This document shows, piece after piece, positions 7,123 through 16,489 of a stretch of 48,292 nt of DNA (position 1 is the first letter of the stretch; each line of letters starts with the position of its first letter). Both the position numbers and the translations under genes were made by a program. The stretch is from Thalassospira mesophila. Its GTDB lineage: Bacteria > Pseudomonadota > Alphaproteobacteria > Rhodospirillales > Thalassospiraceae. The notes below the pieces were generated by a model that saw nothing but the letters and a program-made list of their open reading frames with translations, was not told the origin of the DNA and did not search any database. The stretch spans positions 1 through 48,292 of the forward strand of contig NZ_JFKA01000018.1 of assembly GCF_002115755.1 (NCBI RefSeq), in the 5' to 3' direction.

Positions 7123-8619
7123 ATGGCTGAAAAACTGACGCTTAAGCAGCTTGAAAACGAGCTCTGGATGGCCGCCCATATTATTACGGGTCCCATCGAT
7201 GCATCTGACTACAAGACTTATATATTCCCGATTCTGTTCTTTAAGCGAATCAATGATGTCTATCAGGAAGAGTTTGAAGAAGCGCTCGAGCTCTATGGCG
7301 ATGAGAGCCTAGCTGTTGCACCTGAACAGCACCGAATTCAAATTCCTGATGGCTGCCGGTGGGATGATGTTCTTGGAACTACCAAGGACGTTGGGCATGC
7401 TCTGCAAAGCGCTTTCAGGTGCGTGGAAAAGGCCAACCCTCATCTGTATGGCATCTTTGGCGATGCGCCCTGGACGAACAAAGATAGGCTGCCAGACAGC
7501 TTGATCATTGAGCTTCTAAACCACTTCCATCAAATTCCCATGGGTGTCAGAGACGTTCGTGATGATGAGATGGGGCGTGCATACGAATATTTGATCAAAA
7601 AATTCGCTGACAAAGCCAACAAAAAGGCTGGTGAGTTCTACACACCGCGAACAGTTGTTCGATTGATGGTGAATGTTCTGGACCCGAAAGCAGGAGAAGT
7701 CGTCTACGACCCAGCATGTGGGACAGGTGGCATGCTGCTTGAAACAATACATCACGTCAAAGAGCGCAAAGAAGACCCACGATTATTGACATTGCGTGGG
7801 CAGGAAAAGAACCTGACCACCGAAGCTATCGCCCGGATGAACCTGTTTCTGCATGGGATGGAAGATTTCCAGATTGTTCGCGGTGATACGCTGCGAGATC
7901 CAAAATTCATCGATGGCGACAAGCTGGAAACATTCGACTGCGTGATTGCTAACCCCCCCTTCAGTCTCGAAGAATGGGGACATGAAAGTTGGAGTGCAGA
8001 CCAATACCAGCGCCATATTTATGGCGTAGCGCCCAAAAAGAATGGTGACTTCGCGTGGGTCATGCACATGTATGCGTCGATGCGCGAAGGCACGGGTCGA
8101 ATGGCTGTCGTCGTTCCGCATGGCGTCTTATTCAGAGGAAGCTCCGAGGCCAAAATCCGTGAGGCCCTTATCAAAAATGGCGCTTTGGAATGTGTGATTG
8201 GTCTTGCTCAGAACTTGTTTTACGGAACAGGCATCTCGGCGTGTATTCTTGTCTTCCGCAAAGACGAGAAAACGCTGAGCCGCAAAGAAGTCTTATTCAT
8301 AAACGCGGACCAAATTTACACCAAAGGTCGTGCTCAAAACACCATGAGTGAAGGTCAAGCCGATGAAATTTACGACATCTATAAACGCCAACATGAAACA
8401 ACTGAAAAAATCGAGGGCGTAAGTCGCTGGGTGCCCATCAAAGAAATTGAAGAAAACGACTTCAACCTGAACATTGCACGGTATGTGCAAAAGCCACTTG
8501 AGGAAGAGACCATCACGGTGGAAGAAGCCCTGAAGGATTTCAAACAAAAACTCGCCGATCTTGAACACGCAGAAGATGAATTAGAGGCCCTGCTGGCCAA
8601 GGAGGGTTTCGAGCTATGA
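7123..8619 (+). CDS. hsdM: Type I restriction-modification DNA methyltransferase subunit (first copy)
   Basis: The 498-aa protein has the HsdM N-terminal helical domain (residues 5-150) and an N6-adenine methyltransferase domain. The SAM-binding motif DPACGTGG is at 196-203 and the catalytic NPPF at 277-280. In the HsdM-HsdS complex it methylates adenine at the sequence chosen by HsdS. The ATG at 7123 is chosen because the family's conserved LKQLENELWMAAHI begins at once; the longer frame would need a TTG start. Its stop overlaps the next gene's ATG by 4 bp. That next gene is a second, clearly related HsdM, which is unusual. Confidence 0.92.
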   Translation: MAEKLTLKQLENELWMAAHIITGPIDASDYKTYIFPILFFKRINDVYQEEFEEALELYGDESLAVAPEQHRIQIPDGCRWDDVLGTTKDVGHALQSAFRCVEKANPHLYGIFGDAPWTNKDRLPDSLIIELLNHFHQIPMGVRDVRDDEMGRAYEYLIKKFADKANKKAGEFYTPRTVVRLMVNVLDPKAGEVVYDPACGTGGMLLETIHHVKERKEDPRLLTLRGQEKNLTTEAIARMNLFLHGMEDFQIVRGDTLRDPKFIDGDKLETFDCVIANPPFSLEEWGHESWSADQYQRHIYGVAPKKNGDFAWVMHMYASMREGTGRMAVVVPHGVLFRGSSEAKIREALIKNGALECVIGLAQNLFYGTGISACILVFRKDEKTLSRKEVLFINADQIYTKGRAQNTMSEGQADEIYDIYKRQHETTEKIEGVSRWVPIKEIEENDFNLNIARYVQKPLEEETITVEEALKDFKQKLADLEHAEDELEALLAKEGFEL

Positions 8620-10103
8620 GCATTACACAAAAACAACTGGAAGATTTGCTCTGGGGCGCGGCTGTTCTGCTGCGCGGACAAATTGAAGCATCAGACTACA
8701 AGCAATACATTTTCCCATTGCTGTTTTATAAGCGCATGGATGACGTCTATCAGGAAGAATATATCGAAGCATTTGAGCTTTATGAAGATGATGAGCTTGC
8801 CAAAAAGCCAGAGCAACATCGCTTTGTCATTCCAGACAGCGCCCGCTGGAGTGTCGTAAGGTCTACCACAAAGGATGTTGGCACTGTGCTAAAGGATGCC
8901 TTGCGGGCCATCGAAAAAGCTAACCCGCGCCTTTACGGGGTTTTTGGTGATGCCGTCTGGACGAACAAGGAGCGCCTTCCTGATCACTTGCTGGTCTCAC
9001 TGATCAATCATTTCAGCCAAATCCCGCTGGGCGTCAAGGATATCGACCAGGATGATCTGGGCAATGCCTACGAATATCTGATCAAGCAATTCGCCGATGA
9101 TTCCGGCCATACCGCAGCTGAGTTTTACACCAACCGTACCGTTGTGCATTTGATGACACGTATTCTTGGCTTGCAGCCGGGTGAAACCGCTTACGATCCC
9201 ACCTGCGGTACCGGAGGGATGTTACTGAACGCTGTCATGGACCTACGCAAAGATGACCGCGAATGGCGCACCGTCAAGCTCTATGGGCAAGAGGTTAACC
9301 TGCTAACCTCAGCGATTGCCAAGATGAATATGCTGCTCCATGATATTGAAGAATTTGATATTGCCCGTGGCGATACTCTGAAAGAGCCCAAATTCACCAA
9401 AGGTGATAAGCTCCAGCAATTTGATGTGATCTTCGCCAACCCACCATACTCCATCAAGAAATGGGACCGGGAAGCCTTCGCATCGGACCTGTATGGCCGT
9501 AATCTGCATGGTGTGCCGCCGCAGGGCTGCGCCGATTATGCGTTTTTCCAGCACATAATGAAAAGCCTGAACCCGAAAACAGGACGCGCCGCAATGCTAT
9601 GGCCGCATGGGGTGCTGTTCCGTGATCAGGAAGAAGATATCCGCAAAGGCGTGATCGCGAGTGACTTGGTTGAAGCCGTGATCGGCTTGGGGCCAAATCT
9701 GTTTTACAACAGCCCAATGGAATCCTGCGTGGTGGTCCTGCGCCATAATAAAACTGCCGACCGTAAAAATAAGATCGTCTTTGTAAATGGCGTGTATGAA
9801 GTCACCCGCGAACGGGCGACCAGCTTTTTAGCCGATGATAATTTGGGAAAACTGGTCGAAGCCTATTACGAGCCAGAAGACCATTCGGATATAGCGCGGC
9901 TGGTCGATCTGGATGAAGTCAAAGACAATTTATTTAACCTCTCCATTCCGCTCTATGTCACCGCCAAAAACGGGAATAGCAGCCATGAGGTCGAACAGGA
10001 TTTGGAAGGCGCGATTGAAGAGTGGAAAATCTCTCGCAACCTTCTCAAAAAGCAAACAAGCAAGCTGTTCGATAGCTTGAAAGAATTGGGATATGAGGCG
10101 TAA
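8616..10103 (+). CDS. hsdM: Type I restriction-modification DNA methyltransferase subunit (second copy)
   Basis: The 495-aa protein is a second complete HsdM. It has SAM motif DPTCGTGG at 194-201 and NPPY at 275-278, both intact. It aligns with the first HsdM over its whole length without gaps in most blocks: IEASDYKQYIFPLLFYKR against IDASDYKTYIFPILFFKR, and EFYTNRTVVHLM against EFYTPRTVVRLM. The residues differ throughout, so this is an old paralogue and not a fresh duplication. Start ATG at 8616 lies within an ATGA overlap after an AAGGAGG site. A single HsdS follows 6 bp downstream. Confidence 0.92.
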   Translation: MSITQKQLEDLLWGAAVLLRGQIEASDYKQYIFPLLFYKRMDDVYQEEYIEAFELYEDDELAKKPEQHRFVIPDSARWSVVRSTTKDVGTVLKDALRAIEKANPRLYGVFGDAVWTNKERLPDHLLVSLINHFSQIPLGVKDIDQDDLGNAYEYLIKQFADDSGHTAAEFYTNRTVVHLMTRILGLQPGETAYDPTCGTGGMLLNAVMDLRKDDREWRTVKLYGQEVNLLTSAIAKMNMLLHDIEEFDIARGDTLKEPKFTKGDKLQQFDVIFANPPYSIKKWDREAFASDLYGRNLHGVPPQGCADYAFFQHIMKSLNPKTGRAAMLWPHGVLFRDQEEDIRKGVIASDLVEAVIGLGPNLFYNSPMESCVVVLRHNKTADRKNKIVFVNGVYEVTRERATSFLADDNLGKLVEAYYEPEDHSDIARLVDLDEVKDNLFNLSIPLYVTAKNGNSSHEVEQDLEGAIEEWKISRNLLKKQTSKLFDSLKELGYEA

Positions 10104-10109
10104 ACAACG

Positions 10110-11282
10110 ATGCAGTTAACAGAGAAACAAAAATCAGAAGGCTGGCGCATCGTTAAATTCGGAGTTGTTGCACAAGAGGTGAAAACCAGCACCAAGAACC
10201 CGCTTGGCGAAGGCATTGAGCGTTATATCGGGCTTGAACATATTGACCCGGAATCATTGCGATTGACGCGTTATGGATTGATCGCCGAGGATAATCCAAC
10301 CTTCACGAAGAAATTCAGTGCAGGTGACATTCTATTTGGCCGTCGCCGGGCTTACTTGAAAAAAGCAGCGGTTGCAGGTTTCGATGGGATTTGCTCAGGC
10401 GATATTACGGTGATTGCACCCAAGGGCGATGATCTGGTGCCTGGGCTTTTACCATTCATCGTACAATCAGATTCGTTCTTTGATTGGGCCATAAAACATT
10501 CTGCAGGCGGACTTTCACCGCGTACCAAGTTCAAGTCACTGGCTGAATTTGAATTCCTACTGCCGCCCTGCCCACGGCAGGAGGAAATGCTGGAAGTCTT
10601 TGAGAAAATTGAAGAAACGATTTTTCAATCGGAGATGACCTCAGAGGCCCTTCAGAGGGCTCAAGATATTGCGTATGGAGACTTTTTTAGAAAACTAGAT
10701 GATCTTGATGATAGTTCAATAGTCGGTGAAGACCTATTTAAGCTCGGTGGCGGCAATGCTCCAAAAGACATTCCATTAAAAGATAACGGCGACACAAACT
10801 ATATTAAAGTTGACTGTTTTAATGATGTGCGAAATTCAGAAGTATTGAATTTCTCTGTTTGGACTTTTGATAAAGATGAAGCACATAAATCTGTGAAAAT
10901 ATATCCTTCAGGCTCAGTCATCTTTCCTAAGAGAGGAGCTGCGATTTTCAAAAATCGTGTAGGAATACTGGGTAGAGACGCAGCTGTAGACTCAAATATT
11001 ATGGTACTACAAGCCTTGGGGGACATCTCAAGCGAATATATGCGTAGTTATCTACATTGGAAGAACCTAAGTACGATATGTGATAACGCAGGCGTTCCTC
11101 AGTTAAACAATAAACATTTATATCCAATGAATTTTCCACTTCCGGACAAAGATGACAGAATGAAATTTAACAATATATCTGAAAATTTCGCTCGTCTGCA
11201 AGATCAGCTCTTTCTCAAGCGTGAGCAAACTATTGGATTAAGAAAAGTTATTATTAATGATCTTTTGAAGGGGGCAGCGTGA
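10110..11282 (+). CDS. hsdS: Type I restriction-modification specificity subunit
   Basis: The 390-aa HsdS has two target-recognition domains, roughly residues 5-160 and 200-350. They are separated and followed by conserved helical regions (PCPRQEEMLEVFEKIEETIFQSEM, and near the end NISENFARLQDQLFLKREQTIGLRKVIINDLLKG). Each domain should read one half of a split recognition site. The second half of the gene, from about 10680 to 11270, is visibly more AT-rich than the first half and the flanking genes. This suggests the second domain was acquired separately, as is common in HsdS. Start ATG at 10110. It overlaps hsdR by 4 bp. Confidence 0.9.
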   Translation: MQLTEKQKSEGWRIVKFGVVAQEVKTSTKNPLGEGIERYIGLEHIDPESLRLTRYGLIAEDNPTFTKKFSAGDILFGRRRAYLKKAAVAGFDGICSGDITVIAPKGDDLVPGLLPFIVQSDSFFDWAIKHSAGGLSPRTKFKSLAEFEFLLPPCPRQEEMLEVFEKIEETIFQSEMTSEALQRAQDIAYGDFFRKLDDLDDSSIVGEDLFKLGGGNAPKDIPLKDNGDTNYIKVDCFNDVRNSEVLNFSVWTFDKDEAHKSVKIYPSGSVIFPKRGAAIFKNRVGILGRDAAVDSNIMVLQALGDISSEYMRSYLHWKNLSTICDNAGVPQLNNKHLYPMNFPLPDKDDRMKFNNISENFARLQDQLFLKREQTIGLRKVIINDLLKGAA

Positions 11283-14200
11283 GTGGATTTAACGAAGCCA
11301 ATACCATCGAAGAAGCCATCCGTGATCGCTTGTCTGCGTTACCGGGTAATAACTGGGCATTTATTCACGGGGCCGATCTGCCGCGTGAAGCACAGGATGT
11401 GCTGATCGGAAGCTGGCTGAAAGATGCGCTGTGCCGCCTGAATTCCGATATAGATAAAGACCCTGAAAAAGCTGATGAGGTTATTTATAAGCTGCGCGGT
11501 GTATTGGTCGAGGCCCGCCATAGCGGCCTTGTTCGCGCCAATGAGCTGTTTACCGAATGGTTGCGCGGCGAAAAATCGATGCCGCTTGGCAAGGATGGCG
11601 AACACATCACCATCAATTTGATTGATTACGACGACCATTCCAAAAACCATTACGTGGTTTCGCAGCAAGTGCCGTCCATGGGCGCAAAGAATGCCTTCTT
11701 TGATTTGGTCCTGTATGTGAACGGCATCCCGCTGGTGGTGGGGGAAGTAAAGACACCTGTCCGCATGGCGATCAGCTGGCAAGATGGTGCTTCTGATTTT
11801 ATGGGCGGGGATAAGTATTACTGGGCAAACCAGAGTAGTTTTTTTGTACCGAACCTTTTGTGTTTCGCAACGGAAGGAAAGACCTTTGCTTATGGTGCGG
11901 TGAATGCTGGCTTCAAACACTGGATGCCATGGCACAAGACCACGGATGGCGATGAAATACCGCAGAACATGAATACGGTTCTGACTAGCGCGGAGCGACT
12001 GTTAGAACCGCAAACACTGCTGGAGTTGCTCCAGTCCTTTGCGCTGTATTCTGCCACCAAGCTACCAAATTCCAATGTTATCAAGCGCATTAAGCTGCTA
12101 CCGCGTTACCCTCAGTATGAAGCAGCGAAGCAAATCGTGGAGCGTGTGAAGAGCGGTGAAATCCGTAAAGGGTTGATCTGGCACTTCCAAGGCTCTGGTA
12201 AGTCCTTGCTGATGCTCTATGCGGCGAAGATGCTGAAAGCTGATCCTGATCTAAAAAATCCAACCGTGGTCGTTGTGGTGGACCGCGTAGATCTGGACAG
12301 CCAAATCAACACGACCTTTGACAATGCTGATGTGAAAAACGTCACTCCGGTAAAATCCTGCAAACAGCTTTCTAAACAGCTGAAGCATGACAGTCGGAAT
12401 GTCCTTGTTACGACGATCTTCAAATTCGATGACGTAGAAATTGATGAAAACAATAAAGACGGCCTGAACCCACGCGAAAACATCATTGTTCTGGTCGATG
12501 AGGCACACCGCACGCAAGAAGGTATGCTGGGTGAAAAGATGCGCTGGGCTTTGCCGAATGCGTATTTCTTTGGCCTGACCGGGACGCCGATCTCTGGTCT
12601 TGAGCGCAACACATTCCGCCTCTTTGGGGCCGATCAAGACCAAGGGCGGTACATGAACCGCTATTCATATAAGCAGTCTATCCGCGATGAGGCGACACTT
12701 CCGGTCAAGTTTGAACCGCGCCTGGCAGAGCTGCGTGTTGATCAGGAGGCCATCGACAAAGAGTTCGACGCACTGGCCGAGGCCAATAACCTGACGGAAG
12801 AAGAAAAAACGCAGCTATCGCAAAAAGCTGGAAAACTGGCACATTTGCTTAAGGCTCCCAAAAGGATGGAAGCCATTGCCGATGACATCCAGGAGCATTT
12901 TACCAGTCACGTTGAGCCCAAAGGGCTGAAAGCAATGGTCGTGGTCTATGATCGCGAAGCCTGTGTTTTGATGTATGACCTTTTGACCAAGCGATTTGGT
13001 GAAGGTACGTGCGAAGTCGTCATGAATCTCTCCCAGGGGGGGATCGATGATGAGACAGATGAAAACGGTCATCCAAAGAAGAAGGCTTCGGATTGGGTCA
13101 AGTGGGACGCACTTGGTCTTCCATTGGACAAGTTAGCCTTTAAGCGTTGGCAGGCAATTGATGCCAGCTCAACACATCAAGAGAAGGTGCTTGACCAATA
13201 TCGAGACTCCAGTGATCCGTTAAAAGTACTGATTGTCACAGCGAAGCTTCTGACAGGCTTCGATGCGCCCATTTGCTATTGCATGTATCTTGATAAACCG
13301 TTGCGCGACCACACACTTTTGCAGGCGATGTGTCGAACTAACCGACTTTATGATGATAGCAAGCGACATGGCTTGATTATTGACTATTTGGGTGTTTTTG
13401 AAAACCTTGCCAAAGCCTTGGCATATGACCCCAAAGAAATTGAGGGCGTGGTCGATCAGCTTGGAAAGTACAAGGATGAGGTTCCTGTGGCGCTTGAGAA
13501 GTGCCTTGCTTTGTTTGAAGGTGTCGACCGGACAGTTGGCGGCTATGAGGGGCTGATTGCAGCGCAGGAACGCCTTGCGTCGAACGAAGTTAGAGATTTG
13601 TTCGCAGCACAATTCAACGTTTTGAAAAAATTGTGGGAAGCATTAACGCCAGATCCATTCCTTGCACCATATCAACGCGATTATCGGTGGTTGGCACAAG
13701 TCTATGATTCTGTGCGCCCTGTCGGCGGGCTTGGTTCTTTGATTTGGCAAGCTCTGGGCCCAGAGACCATACGTCTTATTCATCAGTATACCGATATTGA
13801 TCAGATCCGCGATGATTTGGATGAACTGGTGATGGATGCAGACTCACTCTTTACGCTGAGCGAGGCTGAACAGAAAAGGCGTGGCAAGAGGCTTGAAATT
13901 TCACTTATTGCCAAAGTGCGTCATAAATCAGGTGATCCAAGATATGTAGAACTCGGCAAGCGTCTCGAACGATTGAGGGAACAGTACGAAGCCGGTGTGA
14001 TCAGCTCTATCAATTGGCTCAAGGAATTGTTGGAAGCTGCACGCGAAACTGTTCAGTTGGACAACGGTGCGAACGACGATGATAAAATTGTCGAAGACAA
14101 TAAATTGGCGTTGTCTGAGTTATTCAAGGAAGTGCGCAACGATCAGACGCCGCAGATCATTTCTCGTATCGTTGATGATATCGATAAAATTGTAAAAGCG

Positions 14201-14344
14201 ACACGGTTTCCTGGTTGGCAGAATACGACCGCCGGAGATCGTGAGATGAAGCAGGTTTTGCGAAAAACGCTGCTCAAGTACCAATTGCACCGAGATGCCG
14301 AGCTTTTTGATAAGGCTTATGCCTATATTAGTGAGCATTATTGA
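11279..14344 (+). CDS. hsdR: Type I restriction endonuclease motor subunit
   Basis: The 1021-aa HsdR carries a PD-ExK nuclease core at about residues 140-160 (Asp142, then Glu156-Val-Lys158 in VVGEVKTP). A superfamily 2 translocase follows, with Walker A QGSGKS at 304-309 and DEAH box at 407-410, a helicase C-terminal lobe (TAKLLTGFDAPICYCMYLDKPL, then QAMCRTNRLY) and a C-terminal HsdM-interaction region. It cuts unmethylated DNA after translocation. The start is GTG at 11279, in a GTGA overlap with hsdS and after AAGGGGG. The length is normal for the family and no key residue is missing. Confidence 0.95.
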   Translation: MSGFNEANTIEEAIRDRLSALPGNNWAFIHGADLPREAQDVLIGSWLKDALCRLNSDIDKDPEKADEVIYKLRGVLVEARHSGLVRANELFTEWLRGEKSMPLGKDGEHITINLIDYDDHSKNHYVVSQQVPSMGAKNAFFDLVLYVNGIPLVVGEVKTPVRMAISWQDGASDFMGGDKYYWANQSSFFVPNLLCFATEGKTFAYGAVNAGFKHWMPWHKTTDGDEIPQNMNTVLTSAERLLEPQTLLELLQSFALYSATKLPNSNVIKRIKLLPRYPQYEAAKQIVERVKSGEIRKGLIWHFQGSGKSLLMLYAAKMLKADPDLKNPTVVVVVDRVDLDSQINTTFDNADVKNVTPVKSCKQLSKQLKHDSRNVLVTTIFKFDDVEIDENNKDGLNPRENIIVLVDEAHRTQEGMLGEKMRWALPNAYFFGLTGTPISGLERNTFRLFGADQDQGRYMNRYSYKQSIRDEATLPVKFEPRLAELRVDQEAIDKEFDALAEANNLTEEEKTQLSQKAGKLAHLLKAPKRMEAIADDIQEHFTSHVEPKGLKAMVVVYDREACVLMYDLLTKRFGEGTCEVVMNLSQGGIDDETDENGHPKKKASDWVKWDALGLPLDKLAFKRWQAIDASSTHQEKVLDQYRDSSDPLKVLIVTAKLLTGFDAPICYCMYLDKPLRDHTLLQAMCRTNRLYDDSKRHGLIIDYLGVFENLAKALAYDPKEIEGVVDQLGKYKDEVPVALEKCLALFEGVDRTVGGYEGLIAAQERLASNEVRDLFAAQFNVLKKLWEALTPDPFLAPYQRDYRWLAQVYDSVRPVGGLGSLIWQALGPETIRLIHQYTDIDQIRDDLDELVMDADSLFTLSEAEQKRRGKRLEISLIAKVRHKSGDPRYVELGKRLERLREQYEAGVISSINWLKELLEAARETVQLDNGANDDDKIVEDNKLALSELFKEVRNDQTPQIISRIVDDIDKIVKATRFPGWQNTTAGDREMKQVLRKTLLKYQLHRDAELFDKAYAYISEHY

Positions 14345-14570
14345 TCTGTTGTGACACTTTCTGAAGGCGTGTCTGTTTGTCCATGTGTATGGCGGGTTGA
14401 AGTTTGTCCTTTTGTGATGCATTCTTCATCGATTGAAGGCATGTAATTGACTGAGTGGAAAAAGGCAGTACTAAGGTGCAACTCCTTATTCTGAAAATGC
14501 CTGGTAACTTCACAGGCTGAAAAGTGCTAGCTATAGTGCATTAATCTTTTTAGGTGCAGTATTTGTCATT
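14345..14570. other. Gap between hsdR and the unknown two-gene cassette
   Basis: No gene is visible in these 226 bp. The gap carries the promoter listed at 14509-14537. I saw no clear terminator for hsdR. Base composition turns AT-rich here and stays so to about 16240, marking a separately acquired segment. Confidence 0.5.
14509..14537 (+). promoter_or_regulatory. Sigma70-type promoter for the two-gene cassette
   Basis: The -35 box TTCACA (14509-14514) and -10 box TATAGT (14532-14537) each match the consensus at five of six positions and are separated by exactly 17 bp. Transcription would begin near 14544, about 27 bp before the ATG at 14571. The cassette is therefore probably expressed independently of the hsd operon. 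Confidence 0.6.
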
Positions 14571-15683
14571 ATGTCAATTATCGAGCAGTTTCTTGAAATA
14601 AAATATAAAGGTGAGCGTTTCTCTGGTGGGCGCTTGCCGCTTGATGTGCTTGCCGATTTGCAGGCGTTGGAAGAAATATTGGCGACCTTTGCGCGGGAGA
14701 TTTGGCTTAAGGAAAATGATCGTGAGAGGATGCCAAAAGGATACACTGACTGGTTTCACATGTCTTTGACCGGGGTGGAGGATGGTAGTGCTCTACCAAA
14801 GCTTCAACTTCAAGTGAACGAGGACCAGCAGAGATCTCTGGATGGCTCAGATACCAGATTTAGTCTGATGCAAAAGGCAGAGACTGAGTTTTTTCGTGTA
14901 ATCAAAGCTGCTGCTGATGGCGACAAGGTTACATTGAGCCCTTCGCAGATAAGAAACTTCAATCGTTTCCTTACCAATCTTAAGCCAGGTGAGGCTTTTC
15001 AATACACTTCTCGTCCTACTTCGGGCAGCACGTCGGGAGAAAACATTGTATTTTTGGATCTAGAGCGTCGGAAACGTCTCTTGACGAGCGTTACGTCGAC
15101 TTATGAACAGAGAATTCAGGGGCGGGCACGATTAAAAGGTGTCGAAGAAGAGGGAAAGCTAAAATTTTTCAGCAATAGTCTTAAACAGTTTCTTGTTGTA
15201 GACAACTCTAGGCCCCCAACAGAATACGGTAAGCATATTGGCAATTACTACGAGTTTGATTTAACTGTTGAGCGCCGACACGATGATTCTATTTCAAATG
15301 TAATCACCATACATGAGCTTTCGCTTTTGGAAAACCCTGTGATTAGCGCAATTGACGAGATGGAAAAACTTCCAAAGGGGTGGTTGGATGGTTTTGGTGA
15401 GCCGATCAGTTCTACCGTAAGAGAAGCAGCAAAAGATTTTGTGCTATCCATTGATCGTGATATCCCAGAATTCTACGCAGTTGCTCCAACCGAAGAAGGG
15501 GGAGTGTTGCTTGAATTTAAACAAGATAATTGGGACTACGGTGTCGAATTTAATTCTGACAGCACAGTTTCTTATTTTGGAATAGATTTTCGGGGAGAAG
15601 GCGAATTTTCGAAAGAATACAGACAAGATGAAACGTCGATTCTTGAGGTGAAAATTAAGGAGGACATTTGTAGAAATGACTGA
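14571..15683 (+). CDS. Unknown protein of a two-gene cassette, 370 aa
   Basis: I do not recognise a named family. The protein has no signal peptide or membrane segment. It opens with an acidic/basic helical region (FLEIKYKGERFSGGRLPLDVLADLQALEEILATFA) and a VEDGSALPKLQLQVNED strand region. The middle is basic. The C-terminus, about residues 285-365, is beta-rich: an AVAPTEEGGVLLEFKQDNWDYG stretch leads to a run of short strands ending SILEVKIKED. A PTxxGGxxLEW-like motif of this kind is one I associate with uncharacterised proteins encoded beside a small partner. The ATG at 14571 follows its own promoter. It overlaps the next gene by 8 bp, so the products probably act together. Its position between two known defence systems suggests defence or toxin-antitoxin function, by context only. 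Confidence 0.65.
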   Translation: MSIIEQFLEIKYKGERFSGGRLPLDVLADLQALEEILATFAREIWLKENDRERMPKGYTDWFHMSLTGVEDGSALPKLQLQVNEDQQRSLDGSDTRFSLMQKAETEFFRVIKAAADGDKVTLSPSQIRNFNRFLTNLKPGEAFQYTSRPTSGSTSGENIVFLDLERRKRLLTSVTSTYEQRIQGRARLKGVEEEGKLKFFSNSLKQFLVVDNSRPPTEYGKHIGNYYEFDLTVERRHDDSISNVITIHELSLLENPVISAIDEMEKLPKGWLDGFGEPISSTVREAAKDFVLSIDRDIPEFYAVAPTEEGGVLLEFKQDNWDYGVEFNSDSTVSYFGIDFRGEGEFSKEYRQDETSILEVKIKEDICRND

Positions 15684-16107
15684 GAATCTTCTCTATCGTC
15701 AGGTTCACCCCACGCATTACATGAATGGTCTAAGTAGTGGTGCGTTTCGTCCAACTCCGTCGGATCAAGACCAGCTTTCAGTCGATTGCTCGAGTTTGAC
15801 GACACCGCAACTAGCATTTGAACTACATCAGAAAAAGACTAAAGAAGGACCAAATGGTGAGCGTATCCCCTTGGAAAGTGCAGGAACTTGGGGATTTAGT
15901 CGTTATATATGTGTTGAAAATGGTTTGATTGTTAAGAGTGATCCAATTAGTGGCGAAGAACATCAGCCCGATAATCAGGCTCATCACTTGGTGGACTTTT
16001 CTAATATTCCTGGCGACCTCAAAAAAAATAAAAATCGAAATGTTGCAAAAAAATTGCGAAATGATGCCAATTCAATTGGATGTTTGTACCCTGTAGAAAA
16101 ACTGTAG
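15676..16107 (+). CDS. Unknown small partner protein of the two-gene cassette, 143 aa
   Basis: I cannot name this family. The sequence has strong conserved-looking blocks. LYRQVHPTHYMNGLSSGAFR is followed at once by PTPSDQDQLSVD. Later come ESAGTWGFSRYICVENGL, an AHHLVDFSNIP block, and a basic tail with KKNKNRNVAKKLRNDANSIGCLYP. The Arg, His and Ser/Phe-Arg-Pro residues of the first block could form an active site, but that is a guess. The start ATG at 15676 follows AAGGAGG and overlaps the 370-aa gene by 8 bp. Both genes are AT-rich compared with the transfer region, a sign of separate acquisition. Confidence 0.65.
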   Translation: MTENLLYRQVHPTHYMNGLSSGAFRPTPSDQDQLSVDCSSLTTPQLAFELHQKKTKEGPNGERIPLESAGTWGFSRYICVENGLIVKSDPISGEEHQPDNQAHHLVDFSNIPGDLKKNKNRNVAKKLRNDANSIGCLYPVEKL

Positions 16108-16178
16108 ATAAAACATATCGGTGCTTGGGGTTGAACTGACTTTTGATGATCAATTACGATTAAGAAGTATTTTCTGGT

Positions 16179-16385
16179 TCATATGCGTCGATCTATTTTT
16201 TTTTTGTTTTTAAATACGTCTGGCTCAGCAATAACTATCGTGTTCTCGGGATTAAACCGCCGTAATATCTCAGCACTCGCTGCAACAAGACGCTGCTTTT
16301 CCTCTGTCGGCAGACGGAGTCTGTTGACAATGTCATAACTACATATGTCGGCCAAATCCCGGTTTCTTGAGCTGTTCGGAGACAC
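16179..16385 (-). pseudogene. Fragment resembling the relaxase C-terminus
   Basis: The minus-strand frame contains AEILRRFNPENTIVIAEPD, close to AENIRRFNPKHQIVIAATD at the C-terminus of the relaxase encoded at 24284-27277. The DNA shares a 17-bp identical run, GGGATTAAACCGCCGTA, at 16248-16264 and 24389-24405, in the same orientation and frame. The frame begins only after an in-frame stop, has no plausible start and ends in a Lys-rich tail unlike the relaxase. It is therefore a decayed piece of a related relaxase gene or Toprim-like module. Confidence 0.6.
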
Positions 16386-16489
16386 CGCTCCCTCTTGCTC
16401 CTAAAATCCGGACTTTCGCTCTCTCCCGCAAGGTAGCCGTGAGAGGACGCTTACCGCTAGATTTCTGGTTGGAAAAAGGAGCGGCAGAA

